A stretch of DNA of 64,000 nucleotides from UBA6168 sp041163745 (GTDB taxonomy: Bacteria > Bacteroidota > Bacteroidia > Chitinophagales > Saprospiraceae): contig JBEAQU010000081.1 of the NCBI GenBank assembly GCA_041163745.1, positions 123,177 through 187,176 on the forward strand, read 5' to 3'. Within the stretch, counting starts at the first letter, position 1, and each line of letters begins with the position of its first letter. Both the position numbers and the translations under genes were made by a program. Positions 44,115 through 51,934 of the stretch are shown piece after piece. The notes under the pieces are model-generated. The model ran no database searches. It was not told where the DNA came from and worked only from the letters and a program-made list of their open reading frames with translations.

Positions 44115-44223
44115 GGGTAGGGTCCCTGTCTTCGCTACACATCTTTTATCTCGTTTTTGAACTCTATTGACACAATAAGGAACAATTGGGGTGTTTTTGT
44201 CAAAATATGGTTATTTTTAACAC

Positions 44224-45072
44224 ATGAAATTGGAAGTCGAGAAGATTGTTCCGGACGGACACCGCTCCTTCCGATTGTTGACACCGCAGCTACGGGACCG
44301 GTTTTATTGGCATTACCACCCGGAGTATGAGCTGGTGTACCTGGAGGGGGCGGACGGAGTCCGGCGGATCGGCGGGCACACCGCTCCATTCCATGGAAGC
44401 GACCTGGCCTTCATCGGACCGTACATCCCGCATTTGAACTTTGATTACGGCATCGAGGGTTCTTACCGGAAAGTGGTGGTTCAGCTGCGGGCGGATTTCC
44501 TGGGAGCGGCCTTTCTCGATGCGCCGGAGCTGTCGGCTGTCCGCCGGTTTTTCGGGCGGACCGAGGGTGCGGCCATCTTCCATGGCCGGACGAAGGAATC
44601 GGTCGGAGCCAAATTGGTGTCCCTGGCGGAGGAACCGCCGTTCCGACAATTGGTTCTGCTATTGGAAATCTTGCAGGAATTGGCGCAAAGTGAGGAGGTG
44701 ACGGCCTTGGCTGAGCAGCCGATAGCCAGTGATTCCCTGTTCCGGGAGGAGCAGCGGATCATGGAGGTTCGGCATTTCGTGCATACCCATTACCAGGGGG
44801 TGGTGGACATCGGGACCGTCTCTTCCCTGGTTCATCTGACGAAGCCGGCATTTTGCCGTTTCTTTCGTAAGATGACGGGGCAGACCTTCACGGAATACCT
44901 GAACAGTTACCGCATCCAACAAGCCAGGCACCTCTTGCAGCAGGGAAGTTCGGTAACGGAAGCCTGTTACCGGAGCGGATTCGGGAGTTTGTCCTATTTC
45001 AACCGCCGGTTCCGACGGCAGACGGGAGAGAATCCGACCGCTTGCCGCCGAAAAATGCTGCGCAGCGGTTGA
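44224..45072 (+). CDS. AraC-family regulator with cupin sensor
   Basis: A 282-residue AraC-family regulator. The N-terminal cupin has FYWHYHPEYELVYLEGADG, and GSDLAFIGPYIPHLNFD, with the His residues of a small-molecule or metal pocket. The C-terminal AraC domain has two helix-turn-helices: IGTVSSLVHLTKPAFCRFFR and VTEACYRSGFGSLSYFNRRF, ending RQTGENPTACRR. Of the type that controls sugar or related catabolic genes. It is divergent from the PhyH dioxygenase gene, the likely target. Confidence 0.9.
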   Translation: MKLEVEKIVPDGHRSFRLLTPQLRDRFYWHYHPEYELVYLEGADGVRRIGGHTAPFHGSDLAFIGPYIPHLNFDYGIEGSYRKVVVQLRADFLGAAFLDAPELSAVRRFFGRTEGAAIFHGRTKESVGAKLVSLAEEPPFRQLVLLLEILQELAQSEEVTALAEQPIASDSLFREEQRIMEVRHFVHTHYQGVVDIGTVSSLVHLTKPAFCRFFRKMTGQTFTEYLNSYRIQQARHLLQQGSSVTEACYRSGFGSLSYFNRRFRRQTGENPTACRRKMLRSG

Positions 45073-45086
45073 TAGAAACATTTCTA

Positions 45087-45995
45087 ATGAAAAGGCTACC
45101 AGTAATTCAGTCTTTCCTGCCGGGGAGGATTCGGGCCGGGGTCCCGTCCGTGCCGGTGTCGCCGGGAGCGGAAGGGGCGACAGGGCGGGAAACGGCGGAC
45201 CTTGCGGGGTTGTCCCGACGGCTTCCGACACCGTTCGAGGTGTATCGGCGTCGGAAATTATTGCGGACCCTGGGGTTGTTTCGGTTGGTGAGTGGAAAAT
45301 CGCTGCTGGATGTCTGCTGTACGGACGGGGATCTGCTGGCCTTGGCAGGTGCCTTTCAGGCGAAGGAACTGTTCGGGGTGGTCGCGGGAGGGGAAGCGTC
45401 CTTGGCACGGATATCGGACCGTTTGGCCGGTCTTCCGGTGGATCTGGTGTCTGCGCAGATACCGGACCTGCCGTTTCCGGACCAGGCGTTCGACGTGGTG
45501 CTCTCGGTGGAGCCGACGGATCATCGGAGTGTAGCCGAACCATCGGAAGAAGCCATGTCGGAATGGTGCCGGGTCAGCCGGCAATGGGTCTTGGTGGCTG
45601 TGCCGGTAGGGTCGGTGGCATGCGGCGGGGAGGCGGAAGGTCCGGCAGCCCGCACGTTGCAATGGTACGAGGACCATTTTCGTTCATACGATTTCCAGCT
45701 GCGTTCCATGGAGCGGTTGCGGGTGGCGGTGAGCGCCCGGGTGTTCGCCGGTCGGAGCAATCCCTGGCATTGGGGGCGTTGGCTTCTAAGTCCGATCTTG
45801 TATCTGTTGGGTTTCCCGCGGGCTTGGCTGCGCCCGCCGGTGGGCGGTTCCGACTTGCCATCCTCTGCCCTGGCCTTGTACCTGCAGCGCCAGCTGTTGC
45901 CCTTGACCGGCTGGCTGGACAAACGTTCCCGGGGAGAGGAAGGAGGCACGGTTGTGCTCCGTTTCGAGCGCAGGCAACTGTTTCGTAGGTTTTAG
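45087..45995 (+). CDS. SAM-dependent methyltransferase-like protein with altered motif I
   Basis: A 302-residue protein with a Rossmann-like methyltransferase core. The SAM-binding loop, normally D-x-G-C-G-x-G, reads LLDVCCTDGDLLALAGA, so the first glycines are Cys and Thr. The later acidic strand end (ELFGVVAGGE) also lacks the usual Asp/Glu plus Gly. Motif IV-like text FDVVLSVEPT is present. The C-terminal third is a hydrophobic/basic segment (LLSPILYLLGFPRAWL) that might touch the membrane. Start MKRLPVIQSF at 45087. It follows the AraC gene by 14 bases. Catalytic competence is uncertain; the fold assignment is moderately sure. Confidence 0.65.
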   Translation: MKRLPVIQSFLPGRIRAGVPSVPVSPGAEGATGRETADLAGLSRRLPTPFEVYRRRKLLRTLGLFRLVSGKSLLDVCCTDGDLLALAGAFQAKELFGVVAGGEASLARISDRLAGLPVDLVSAQIPDLPFPDQAFDVVLSVEPTDHRSVAEPSEEAMSEWCRVSRQWVLVAVPVGSVACGGEAEGPAARTLQWYEDHFRSYDFQLRSMERLRVAVSARVFAGRSNPWHWGRWLLSPILYLLGFPRAWLRPPVGGSDLPSSALALYLQRQLLPLTGWLDKRSRGEEGGTVVLRFERRQLFRRF

Positions 45996-46030
45996 TGCGG
46001 GACGGTAGGGTGCCCGTCCCGTGAAAAGAT

Positions 46031-46038
46031 TATTTTTG
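46031..46038 (+). promoter_or_regulatory. -7 promoter box for the M14-type peptidase gene
   Basis: TATTTTTG, exact TAnnTTTG, 22 bases before the ATG at 46061; the leader would be about 15 bases. Confidence 0.5.
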
Positions 46039-46060
46039 CGCACGCAAAAACACCCACATC

Positions 46061-48661
46061 ATGCCGAACACATTCCGTCTGCTGCCCTTGTTGTCCTTGT
46101 TCACCCTGGTCGCCAGCATTCCGCTTTCCGCGCAAGGGCAAGCCCTTTCCTACTATCTTCCTGCCGCCGAATACAACCCGGTTGTTCCAACCCCGTCTGC
46201 ATTTTTCGGATTTGAAATCGGTGAATGGCATCTCAGTCACGACCAGGTCATTGCCTACTACAGGGCGTTGGCTTCCGCATCCGACCGGATCACGATACAG
46301 GAACACGGACGCACGTACGAGGACCGGCCGTTGATTCATCTCATCATCACTTCCCCAGGGCAGCATGCCCGCCTACCGGAGATACAAGCCATGCACAAAC
46401 GCTTGTGCGATCCGGAGCAATCCGCGGGACTGAACACTTCGGACATGCCGTTGGTGCTGTACCAAGGATTTACGATTCATGGGAACGAGCCCAGCGGGGC
46501 CCATGCGGCTGTGCTGGTGGCATATTACCTGGCGGCGGCAAGGGATGCGGCGGTGGTCGATTTGCTGGATCGGACGGTCATTTTGTTCGATCCGGTGTTC
46601 AACCCCGATGGCATGCAGCGTTTTTCCACCTGGGTGAACATGCACCGGAACATGACCCTGACGGATGATCCGGCGGATCGGGAGTTCAGTGAGGGCTGGC
46701 CGAGGGGCCGGACAAACCACTATTGGTTCGACTTGAACCGGGACTGGTTGCCGGCCCAGCATCCCGAGTCGCAGGGTAGGGTCCGGCTGTTCCAGTCCTG
46801 GCGGCCCAACATCCTGACGGACCACCATGAAATGGGTACTCATTCCACGTTCTTCTTCATGCCGGGGATACAGAGCAGGGTCAACCCCGTCACCCCGGCC
46901 GCCAACCAGGACCTGACCTTCCGGATCGGAGAATACCACGCCCGCGCCCTTAACGGTATCCGGTCGATGTACTACACGCAGGAGAGCTACGATGATTTCT
47001 ATTACGGGAAGGGTTCCACTTATCCAGATGCACAGGGTTGCATCGGAATCCTGTTCGAGCAGGCCAGCAGCCGGGGCCATCGGCAGCAATCCCGCCATGG
47101 GGTGCTGACCTTTCCGTTCACCATCCGCAACCAGGTGACAACCGCCTTGTCCACCCACGCCGCAGCGCTCGCCTTGCGGAAGGAATTACTGGATTATCAG
47201 CGGGATTTCTATCGGCAGGCGAAAGCCGAGGCAGCCCAAGACACCCGCAAAGCTTTCATCGTCGGAACCCGGAAAGACCGGAGCCGCCTGCTGAAATTCG
47301 TCGAAATGATTTCCCGGCACGAAGTGCGCTGTTACGGACTCGCCCGGGAGACCACCGTGGGCCAGGTGACCTATCAGCCCGACCATGCGGTCGTCATCCC
47401 GCTGGAACAGGCGCAATACAAATTGCTGCTGGGAATGTTCCAACGTGACACCACCTTCACAGACAGTATCTTCTATGACATAAGCGCATGGACCTTGCCG
47501 TTGGCGTTCGACCTTGACTATGCCGCACTCACGGCCCGGCAGTTCCAGCCGGACCTGCTTGGCGATCCGGTGTCCGACTTCACCTTGGCGCCGGGCAAAC
47601 TGCTGGCCGGGGAAGACGATTATGCCTTCGCCTTCGAATGGGACGAATACTACGCACCGGCAGCCCTTCAACATCTCCAGCGGCATGGATTGCGCACCCA
47701 GGTTGCCACCCGTGGATTCCGCGGGGAAACCACCGGCGCAGGCCCGTTGGATTTTCCCATCGGAACCATCGTCATCCCGACACAGGGACAGGCTGTCGGT
47801 CCGGCCGAACGCCGGGCCCTGTTGCTGGAGGCGGCAGACCTCGGTCACCTCACCATCCACGGCCTGTCCACCGGCCTGACCGCTCAAGGTATCGACATCG
47901 GCTCGAATTACATGGAAGTCCTTGAGGCACCTAAGGTGGCGCTCCTCGTGGGGCAGGACGTATCCCCTTACGATGCCGGGGAAATCTGGCACCTGCTCGA
48001 TACCCGCTACCGTTTGCCGGTCACCAAAATCGAGACCGACAGGCTCAGTCCCTCCGTCCTGGCACGTTTCAACGTGCTGCTGATGCCGCCGGGGTCGTAT
48101 CGTGACCTGCCGGCAGATGCCGTCCGTAATTGGTTGGCTGCCGGCGGCGTTCTGGTCGCCTATGAAAATGCCATCCAATGGCTGGAAGGCAGGCAGTTGG
48201 CACCTGTTGTATTCCGATCCGCCGAAAAACCTGTCTTGTCGTCTGTCGGAACCTATGCGTCCGCTAGGGAAGATCGGGACGCGCGGGAATTGTCAGGTGC
48301 CATTTTCGAAGCGGAAACGGACCTGACCCACCCCCTGCTGTACGGTTTCGATAAATCCAGCCTGCCCCTCTTCCGCACCCACGACCTGTTCATGGACACC
48401 CCGGAGAATCCTTATTCCGCACCGATCCGCTATACCGCGTCGCCCTTGCTGGCGGGCTATCGCCATGCTTCCTTGCGTAAACTGGCAGCGGGAAGTCCGG
48501 CTGCCATCATCGGCGGGCTGGGGGCTGGAAAGGTAATCTGCCTCACCGACAACACCAATTTCAGGGCTTTCTGGTACGGTACCAACAAGATCCTGGCGAA
48601 CGCCATCTTCTTCGGTCGGACCATCTCGAGTCTAACCGTTGAAAAAAACAGAAAAAAGTAA
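46061..48661 (+). CDS. Exported M14-type zinc carboxypeptidase
   Basis: An 866-residue exported protein (signal peptide ending PLSAQG). Residues about 55-375 form a peptidase family M14 zinc carboxypeptidase-like domain: the zinc pair is His140 and Glu143 (TIHGNEPSGAHA), then NPDGMQRF, then LTDHHEMGTHSTFF with His255/His256 as the third ligand, and CIGILFEQASSRG near the catalytic Glu. This subgroup (M14 with a long C-terminal extension, over 800 residues) is frequent in Bacteroidota. The rest, about residues 390-866, contains alternating alpha/beta folds and a glutamine-amidotransferase-like part (LNVLLMPPGSYRDLPADAV). Expected to degrade peptides outside the inner membrane. Confidence 0.88.
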   Translation: MPNTFRLLPLLSLFTLVASIPLSAQGQALSYYLPAAEYNPVVPTPSAFFGFEIGEWHLSHDQVIAYYRALASASDRITIQEHGRTYEDRPLIHLIITSPGQHARLPEIQAMHKRLCDPEQSAGLNTSDMPLVLYQGFTIHGNEPSGAHAAVLVAYYLAAARDAAVVDLLDRTVILFDPVFNPDGMQRFSTWVNMHRNMTLTDDPADREFSEGWPRGRTNHYWFDLNRDWLPAQHPESQGRVRLFQSWRPNILTDHHEMGTHSTFFFMPGIQSRVNPVTPAANQDLTFRIGEYHARALNGIRSMYYTQESYDDFYYGKGSTYPDAQGCIGILFEQASSRGHRQQSRHGVLTFPFTIRNQVTTALSTHAAALALRKELLDYQRDFYRQAKAEAAQDTRKAFIVGTRKDRSRLLKFVEMISRHEVRCYGLARETTVGQVTYQPDHAVVIPLEQAQYKLLLGMFQRDTTFTDSIFYDISAWTLPLAFDLDYAALTARQFQPDLLGDPVSDFTLAPGKLLAGEDDYAFAFEWDEYYAPAALQHLQRHGLRTQVATRGFRGETTGAGPLDFPIGTIVIPTQGQAVGPAERRALLLEAADLGHLTIHGLSTGLTAQGIDIGSNYMEVLEAPKVALLVGQDVSPYDAGEIWHLLDTRYRLPVTKIETDRLSPSVLARFNVLLMPPGSYRDLPADAVRNWLAAGGVLVAYENAIQWLEGRQLAPVVFRSAEKPVLSSVGTYASAREDRDARELSGAIFEAETDLTHPLLYGFDKSSLPLFRTHDLFMDTPENPYSAPIRYTASPLLAGYRHASLRKLAAGSPAAIIGGLGAGKVICLTDNTNFRAFWYGTNKILANAIFFGRTISSLTVEKNRKK

Positions 48662-49296
48662 GCAAAACGAAGGGAAAGATTTGCCGTTGTTGAAAAAACT
48701 GCGACATTGTGTCCTGATTCCTTCGGTTTCAGGCTCTCCTTTTTCAAATTGCAAAATCCATTGATTGTCAGCAAACTTGTTTTTTCATGTTTCGCTGTTT
48801 CATATCTTGGAACCACATAGGTCACAGGCAAGTCCGAACGGACGTTTCACCTTGGCTACCTGGTTGACGGGCAGAGTTGGCCCACCGGTAAAATCAGCCG
48901 GCAGCCGGCGGTTGCCTACGCTACGAAATGCGATTTGCCGTATGCTTACGGTCTTGTCCGATTGTATTTGCAAGGTCACGGAGATGACCCGATCCGGAAG
49001 GAAGTAACCCCTCGTAAAAATCCGCTTTTTCTGGTCGGCGGAGCAAGATGCTTGTTCAGGTGGTATCCGGTTTTACCGGATGGCTCCCCGCCCTGACCCA
49101 GAAAAGGACGGTGGCTTACCCCTGAAGGATGGATATTATGCAACCAAGCATGGAGAATCATGAAAATGGCTTAAGGTTCCCATGTCAGCTAGTTCATATG
49201 CAGTCTTTGACAAAGGCTGTATTATGAAGAATGGAAACTATGAAAAACAACACAGCCGTATTTTCATTTTTTCATTCCTAAACCAGTACGTATCAG
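48662..49296. other. Intergenic region with a structured element
   Basis: A 635-base gap before the ArsR-like gene. No gene is supported: frames at 48457-48831 (-) and 48976-49161 (-) have no domain. It holds an extended imperfect inverted repeat at 49022-49111 (separate entry). Confidence 0.5.
49022..49111. repeat. Long nested inverted repeat (possible structured RNA or mobile remnant)
   Basis: Outer arms: CCGCTTTTTCTGGTC (49022-49036) pairs imperfectly with GACCCAGAAAAGGACGG (49095-49111). Inner arms: GGCGGAGC (49037-49044) with GCTCCCCGCC (49084-49093). At the tip is a perfect hairpin ATCCGGT-TTT-ACCGGAT (49065-49081). Together this could fold into one long RNA hairpin of about 90 bases. 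TAACCCCT and TTACCCCT just outside could be a short imperfect direct repeat. Confidence 0.6.
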
Positions 49297-49611
49297 ATGG
49301 AAACTAAAAAAGCGACATGGTTGAATTTCAGTCAGGTGGAATCGGCTACCCACACCTTGCGGGCCTACAAGCACCGTTTCAGGTACGATATCATCAATAA
49401 ACTGATGACCAACGGAAAGATGTCCTCCGAAGAAATCGCGTCCTATCTGGATTTGTCGGAGCCTTATATCGCCGAACAATTGGAAATTCTCCTCGGGCAG
49501 GATCTTGTGCAGCTGGAACACGCGGCAGGAGGAACGTATTTTATTGCCAACGAATCCAAGCTCCGCCGCATCAAGGACGGGCTGGATGCTTTTTTCTCCG
49601 ATCGGGACTGA
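49297..49611 (+). CDS. ArsR-like winged-helix regulator
   Basis: A 104-residue small DNA-binding protein with an ArsR-type winged helix-turn-helix: a first helix (HTLRAYKHRFRYDIINKLMT), recognition helices (MSSEEIASYLDLSEPYIAEQ) and a beta wing (VQLEHAAGGTYFIANES). No cysteine pair of metal-sensing ArsR proteins is present, so the signal is unknown. It stands alone, convergent with fabG, preceded by the structured element at 49022-49111. Confidence 0.8.
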   Translation: METKKATWLNFSQVESATHTLRAYKHRFRYDIINKLMTNGKMSSEEIASYLDLSEPYIAEQLEILLGQDLVQLEHAAGGTYFIANESKLRRIKDGLDAFFSDRD

Positions 49612-49960
49612 ACCTGCCCCCGGAGCCGGACGGCCTCCTCGTCATTTCCTCACCTGGCATCCGCTGTTCGGAAGGAGTCCGCCCCCTTCGTTTCATGCTG
49701 GTGGGGTTATGGCGTTTGCTCCTGCGGACATCCATCCGCAGGACTCCGCAGAGACGCCAGCCGCTGTCTCGGGGTTGTCTCGAGGTTCCTGCCGTGCCCG
49801 GCTGTCCGTTCCGCCGGCAGCCCGCCTGTGCAAGCGGAAAAGGGAAAGGAGGGCGTCGGGCTTCTTCCATGAATGGAATGATGCCCGCGCAGCCCCTGCG
49901 TATGTATTGGCCGTCCGACGACGGGTGTCTCCGGCTTGTCCAAAGCTGCGGGCCGGCTCC
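49612..49960. other. Convergent intergenic region
   Basis: A 349-base gap between the ArsR-like gene (+) and fabG (-). Very GC-rich; no gene, clear terminator or repeat was recognised. Confidence 0.45.
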
Positions 49961-50710
49961 TCAGCAATTGAGCGCTCCGCAGACGCTGATGGTTTGTCCG
50001 GAGATGTACGAGGCCATGTCGCTCGCCAGAAAAACGCAGACGTCCGCGATTTCCCCACCGGTTCCGAAGCGTTTGAACGGGATGTTCGCCAGGTAGTTGT
50101 CACGGGTTGCCGTATCCAGTGTCCCTGTCATTTCCGTTTCGATGAATCCTGGTGCGATGACATTGCAGCGGATGTTACGGGATCCGACCTCCTGCGCCAC
50201 GGATTTGCTGAAGCCGATGATACCGGCTTTGGAAGCCGCGTAGTTAGCCTGTCCGGCATTTCCTGTCAGGCCGACAATGGAGCTCATGTTGATGATAGAT
50301 CCCGAGCGGGCTTTGAGCATGGTTCGGAGGACATGTTTGGTGAGGTTGAAGATGGATTTGAGATTAGTGTGTATGACCTGGTCCCATTGTTCCTCTGTCA
50401 TCCGTAGCATGAGGTTGTCGCGGGTGATGCCGGCATTGTTGACGAGTATGTCGATTGTGCCGAATTCGCTGACCACGGCTTGGGTGAGTTGTTCCGCCTG
50501 GCTGAAATCAGCCGCATCGGAGGCATAGGCCTTCACCCGAACACCGTATCGGCCTGTGCAGTGCTCCGCCAGTGCGTTCGCCTTGTCGGCCGAGGAAAGA
50601 TACGTGAATGCGACGTTCGCTCCTGCCGCTGCGAATTTTTCCACCACCGCCGCTCCGATTCCACGGGAACCTCCGGTGACAAGGGCGGTTTTTCCTTCCA
50701 GTAGTTTCAT
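49961..50710 (-). CDS. fabG: 3-oxoacyl-ACP reductase FabG
   Basis: A 249-residue short-chain dehydrogenase/reductase, FabG type, which reduces 3-oxoacyl-ACP with NADPH in fatty acid synthesis. Seen: TALVTGGSRGIGAAV (cofactor loop), DILVNNAGITRDNLMLRM (a run diagnostic of FabG), INMSSIVGLTGNAGQANYAA with the catalytic Ser and Tyr, then SKAGIIGFSK with the Lys, and IAPGFIETEMT. Length fits. The C-terminus, CGALNC rather than the more common dominated VNGGM-type, differs slightly. It lies 51 bases downstream of a metallo-beta-lactamase-fold gene. Confidence 0.93.
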   Translation of the reverse strand: MKLLEGKTALVTGGSRGIGAAVVEKFAAAGANVAFTYLSSADKANALAEHCTGRYGVRVKAYASDAADFSQAEQLTQAVVSEFGTIDILVNNAGITRDNLMLRMTEEQWDQVIHTNLKSIFNLTKHVLRTMLKARSGSIINMSSIVGLTGNAGQANYAASKAGIIGFSKSVAQEVGSRNIRCNVIAPGFIETEMTGTLDTATRDNYLANIPFKRFGTGGEIADVCVFLASDMASYISGQTISVCGALNC

Positions 50711-50761
50711 ATTTCCAATGATTTAGATGACAATGATGGATGGCCTGGGATTTCCTTCTTT

Positions 50762-51589
50762 TCAAAGGTGTACCCGGAGCCCGTCATAGGCAAGGTGAAC
50801 CGTGGGTGGCAGTTGTGCCGTCACCATCGTATGCAAGCCCATTCCATGGCTGATATGGGTGAGATACGCCGCTCGGGGCCGGATGTTGTCGATGAGTTCC
50901 AAGGCCTCCTGCAGATGCAGGTGGGAAGGGTGCGGGGTTTGTTGCAAGGCATTCAACACCAGCACCTCCGTACCCTGTATGGCGTTCAGTCCATCCTGGT
51001 CTATGGTTTTCATATCGGTGATGTAGGTGAACTTCCGCCGTCGGAAGCCCATGACCGGCCATTGTCCGTGCAGCACTTCGAAGGGGATGAACCGCAGTCC
51101 TGCCGCGAGGAACGGACGCCCCCGCTCTATCGGAACCAGCTCTATTTTCGGGGCGCCGGGATAAGGCTTTTGCTCGAATATGTAGGAGAATCTCGCCATT
51201 ACCTCCCGAAGTACCCTTGAAGTTCCGTAAACGGGCAGGTGGCGACCTTGCCGGAAGTTGAAGGGGCGTACTTCATCCAGTCCGATGACATGGTCGTTGT
51301 GCTCATGGGTCAGCAGGATGGCATCCAGGTGCTCCACCCGGGCCCGCAGCATTTGCTGTCGGAAATCTGGGCCGGCATCTATCACGACCGACTTACCTTC
51401 CTCCTCGATCAGCAGGGATGAGCGCAGGCGTTGGTCCCGGTCATCACCGGACCGGCATACGGGGCAATCGCATCCTATGACGGGGATGCCTTGGGATGTT
51501 CCGGTACCTAGGAATGTGACGGTCAATGGCTGACTGATGTTGAATCTCGCCGGGGCAAAACCGATGGGTTTCCACGGCAGGACGGACAT
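50762..51589 (-). CDS. Metallo-beta-lactamase-fold hydrolase, PhnP-like
   Basis: A 275-residue MBL-fold hydrolase. Metal site: LLTHEHNDHVIGLDEVRPF gives HxHxDH. Further ligands: the Asp of YITDMKTI, the His of HISHGMGLH. The start has LTVTFLGTGTSQGIPVIGC and CPVCRS, the Cys-containing entry typical of PhnP/cyclic phosphodiesterase-like enzymes (PhnP hydrolyses cyclic phosphates). In Bacteroidota this gene is common and its substrate unknown. The start at 51589 (MSVLPWKPIGF) is chosen; the frame continues upstream 32 codons. Confidence 0.88.
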   Translation of the reverse strand: MSVLPWKPIGFAPARFNISQPLTVTFLGTGTSQGIPVIGCDCPVCRSGDDRDQRLRSSLLIEEEGKSVVIDAGPDFRQQMLRARVEHLDAILLTHEHNDHVIGLDEVRPFNFRQGRHLPVYGTSRVLREVMARFSYIFEQKPYPGAPKIELVPIERGRPFLAAGLRFIPFEVLHGQWPVMGFRRRKFTYITDMKTIDQDGLNAIQGTEVLVLNALQQTPHPSHLHLQEALELIDNIRPRAAYLTHISHGMGLHTMVTAQLPPTVHLAYDGLRVHL

Positions 51590-51934
51590 GGTTCGGCAGC
51601 TTGTTTTCTGCGCAGGCGGATGACTCGAAGACAAGTCTCCGGACGACTGCCAGGCAGGACGTCCGAAGACGGCCGACGGTTGCAAATATGGAACAATCCT
51701 GCGAAATATAGGTTGTACCAGGGAACAAGTGGAAAGGAAAGGTAAAAAAATGAAGGCAGTCCCCCGCGTACATTGCTTACAATTAGTGAGTGTAGGGGGA
51801 CTGCCTTCAGAAAAATAACGCCTATTTCTTTAAACCATAAGAAATACGTACGACGGGACGCATTCGCTGCCTGGGTTTGAAAAAAAGAAAATCGGACCGG
51901 CGGATTCCGGCGGCCGATAGGAAAAAAGACGGGT
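51590..51934. other. Intergenic region with long hairpin
   Basis: A 345-base gap downstream of the cyclase gene and upstream of the MBL-fold gene (both -). It holds the inverted repeat/terminator at 51744-51808 and otherwise nothing recognised. Confidence 0.6.
51744..51808 (-). terminator. Strong hairpin terminator, 14-bp perfect stem
   Basis: GAAGGCAGTCCCCC (51752-51765) and GGGGGACTGCCTTC (51795-51808) are perfectly complementary, with a 29-base loop whose inner part (CTTAC / GTGAG) can also pair. On the minus strand the stem is followed by a T tract (the complement of seven A at 51744-51750). This ends the cyclase transcript. Confidence 0.75.

Noticed and set aside
48976..49161. 61-residue frame across the nested hairpin
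   Set aside because: Its codons follow the inverted repeat and it shows no protein-like pattern.
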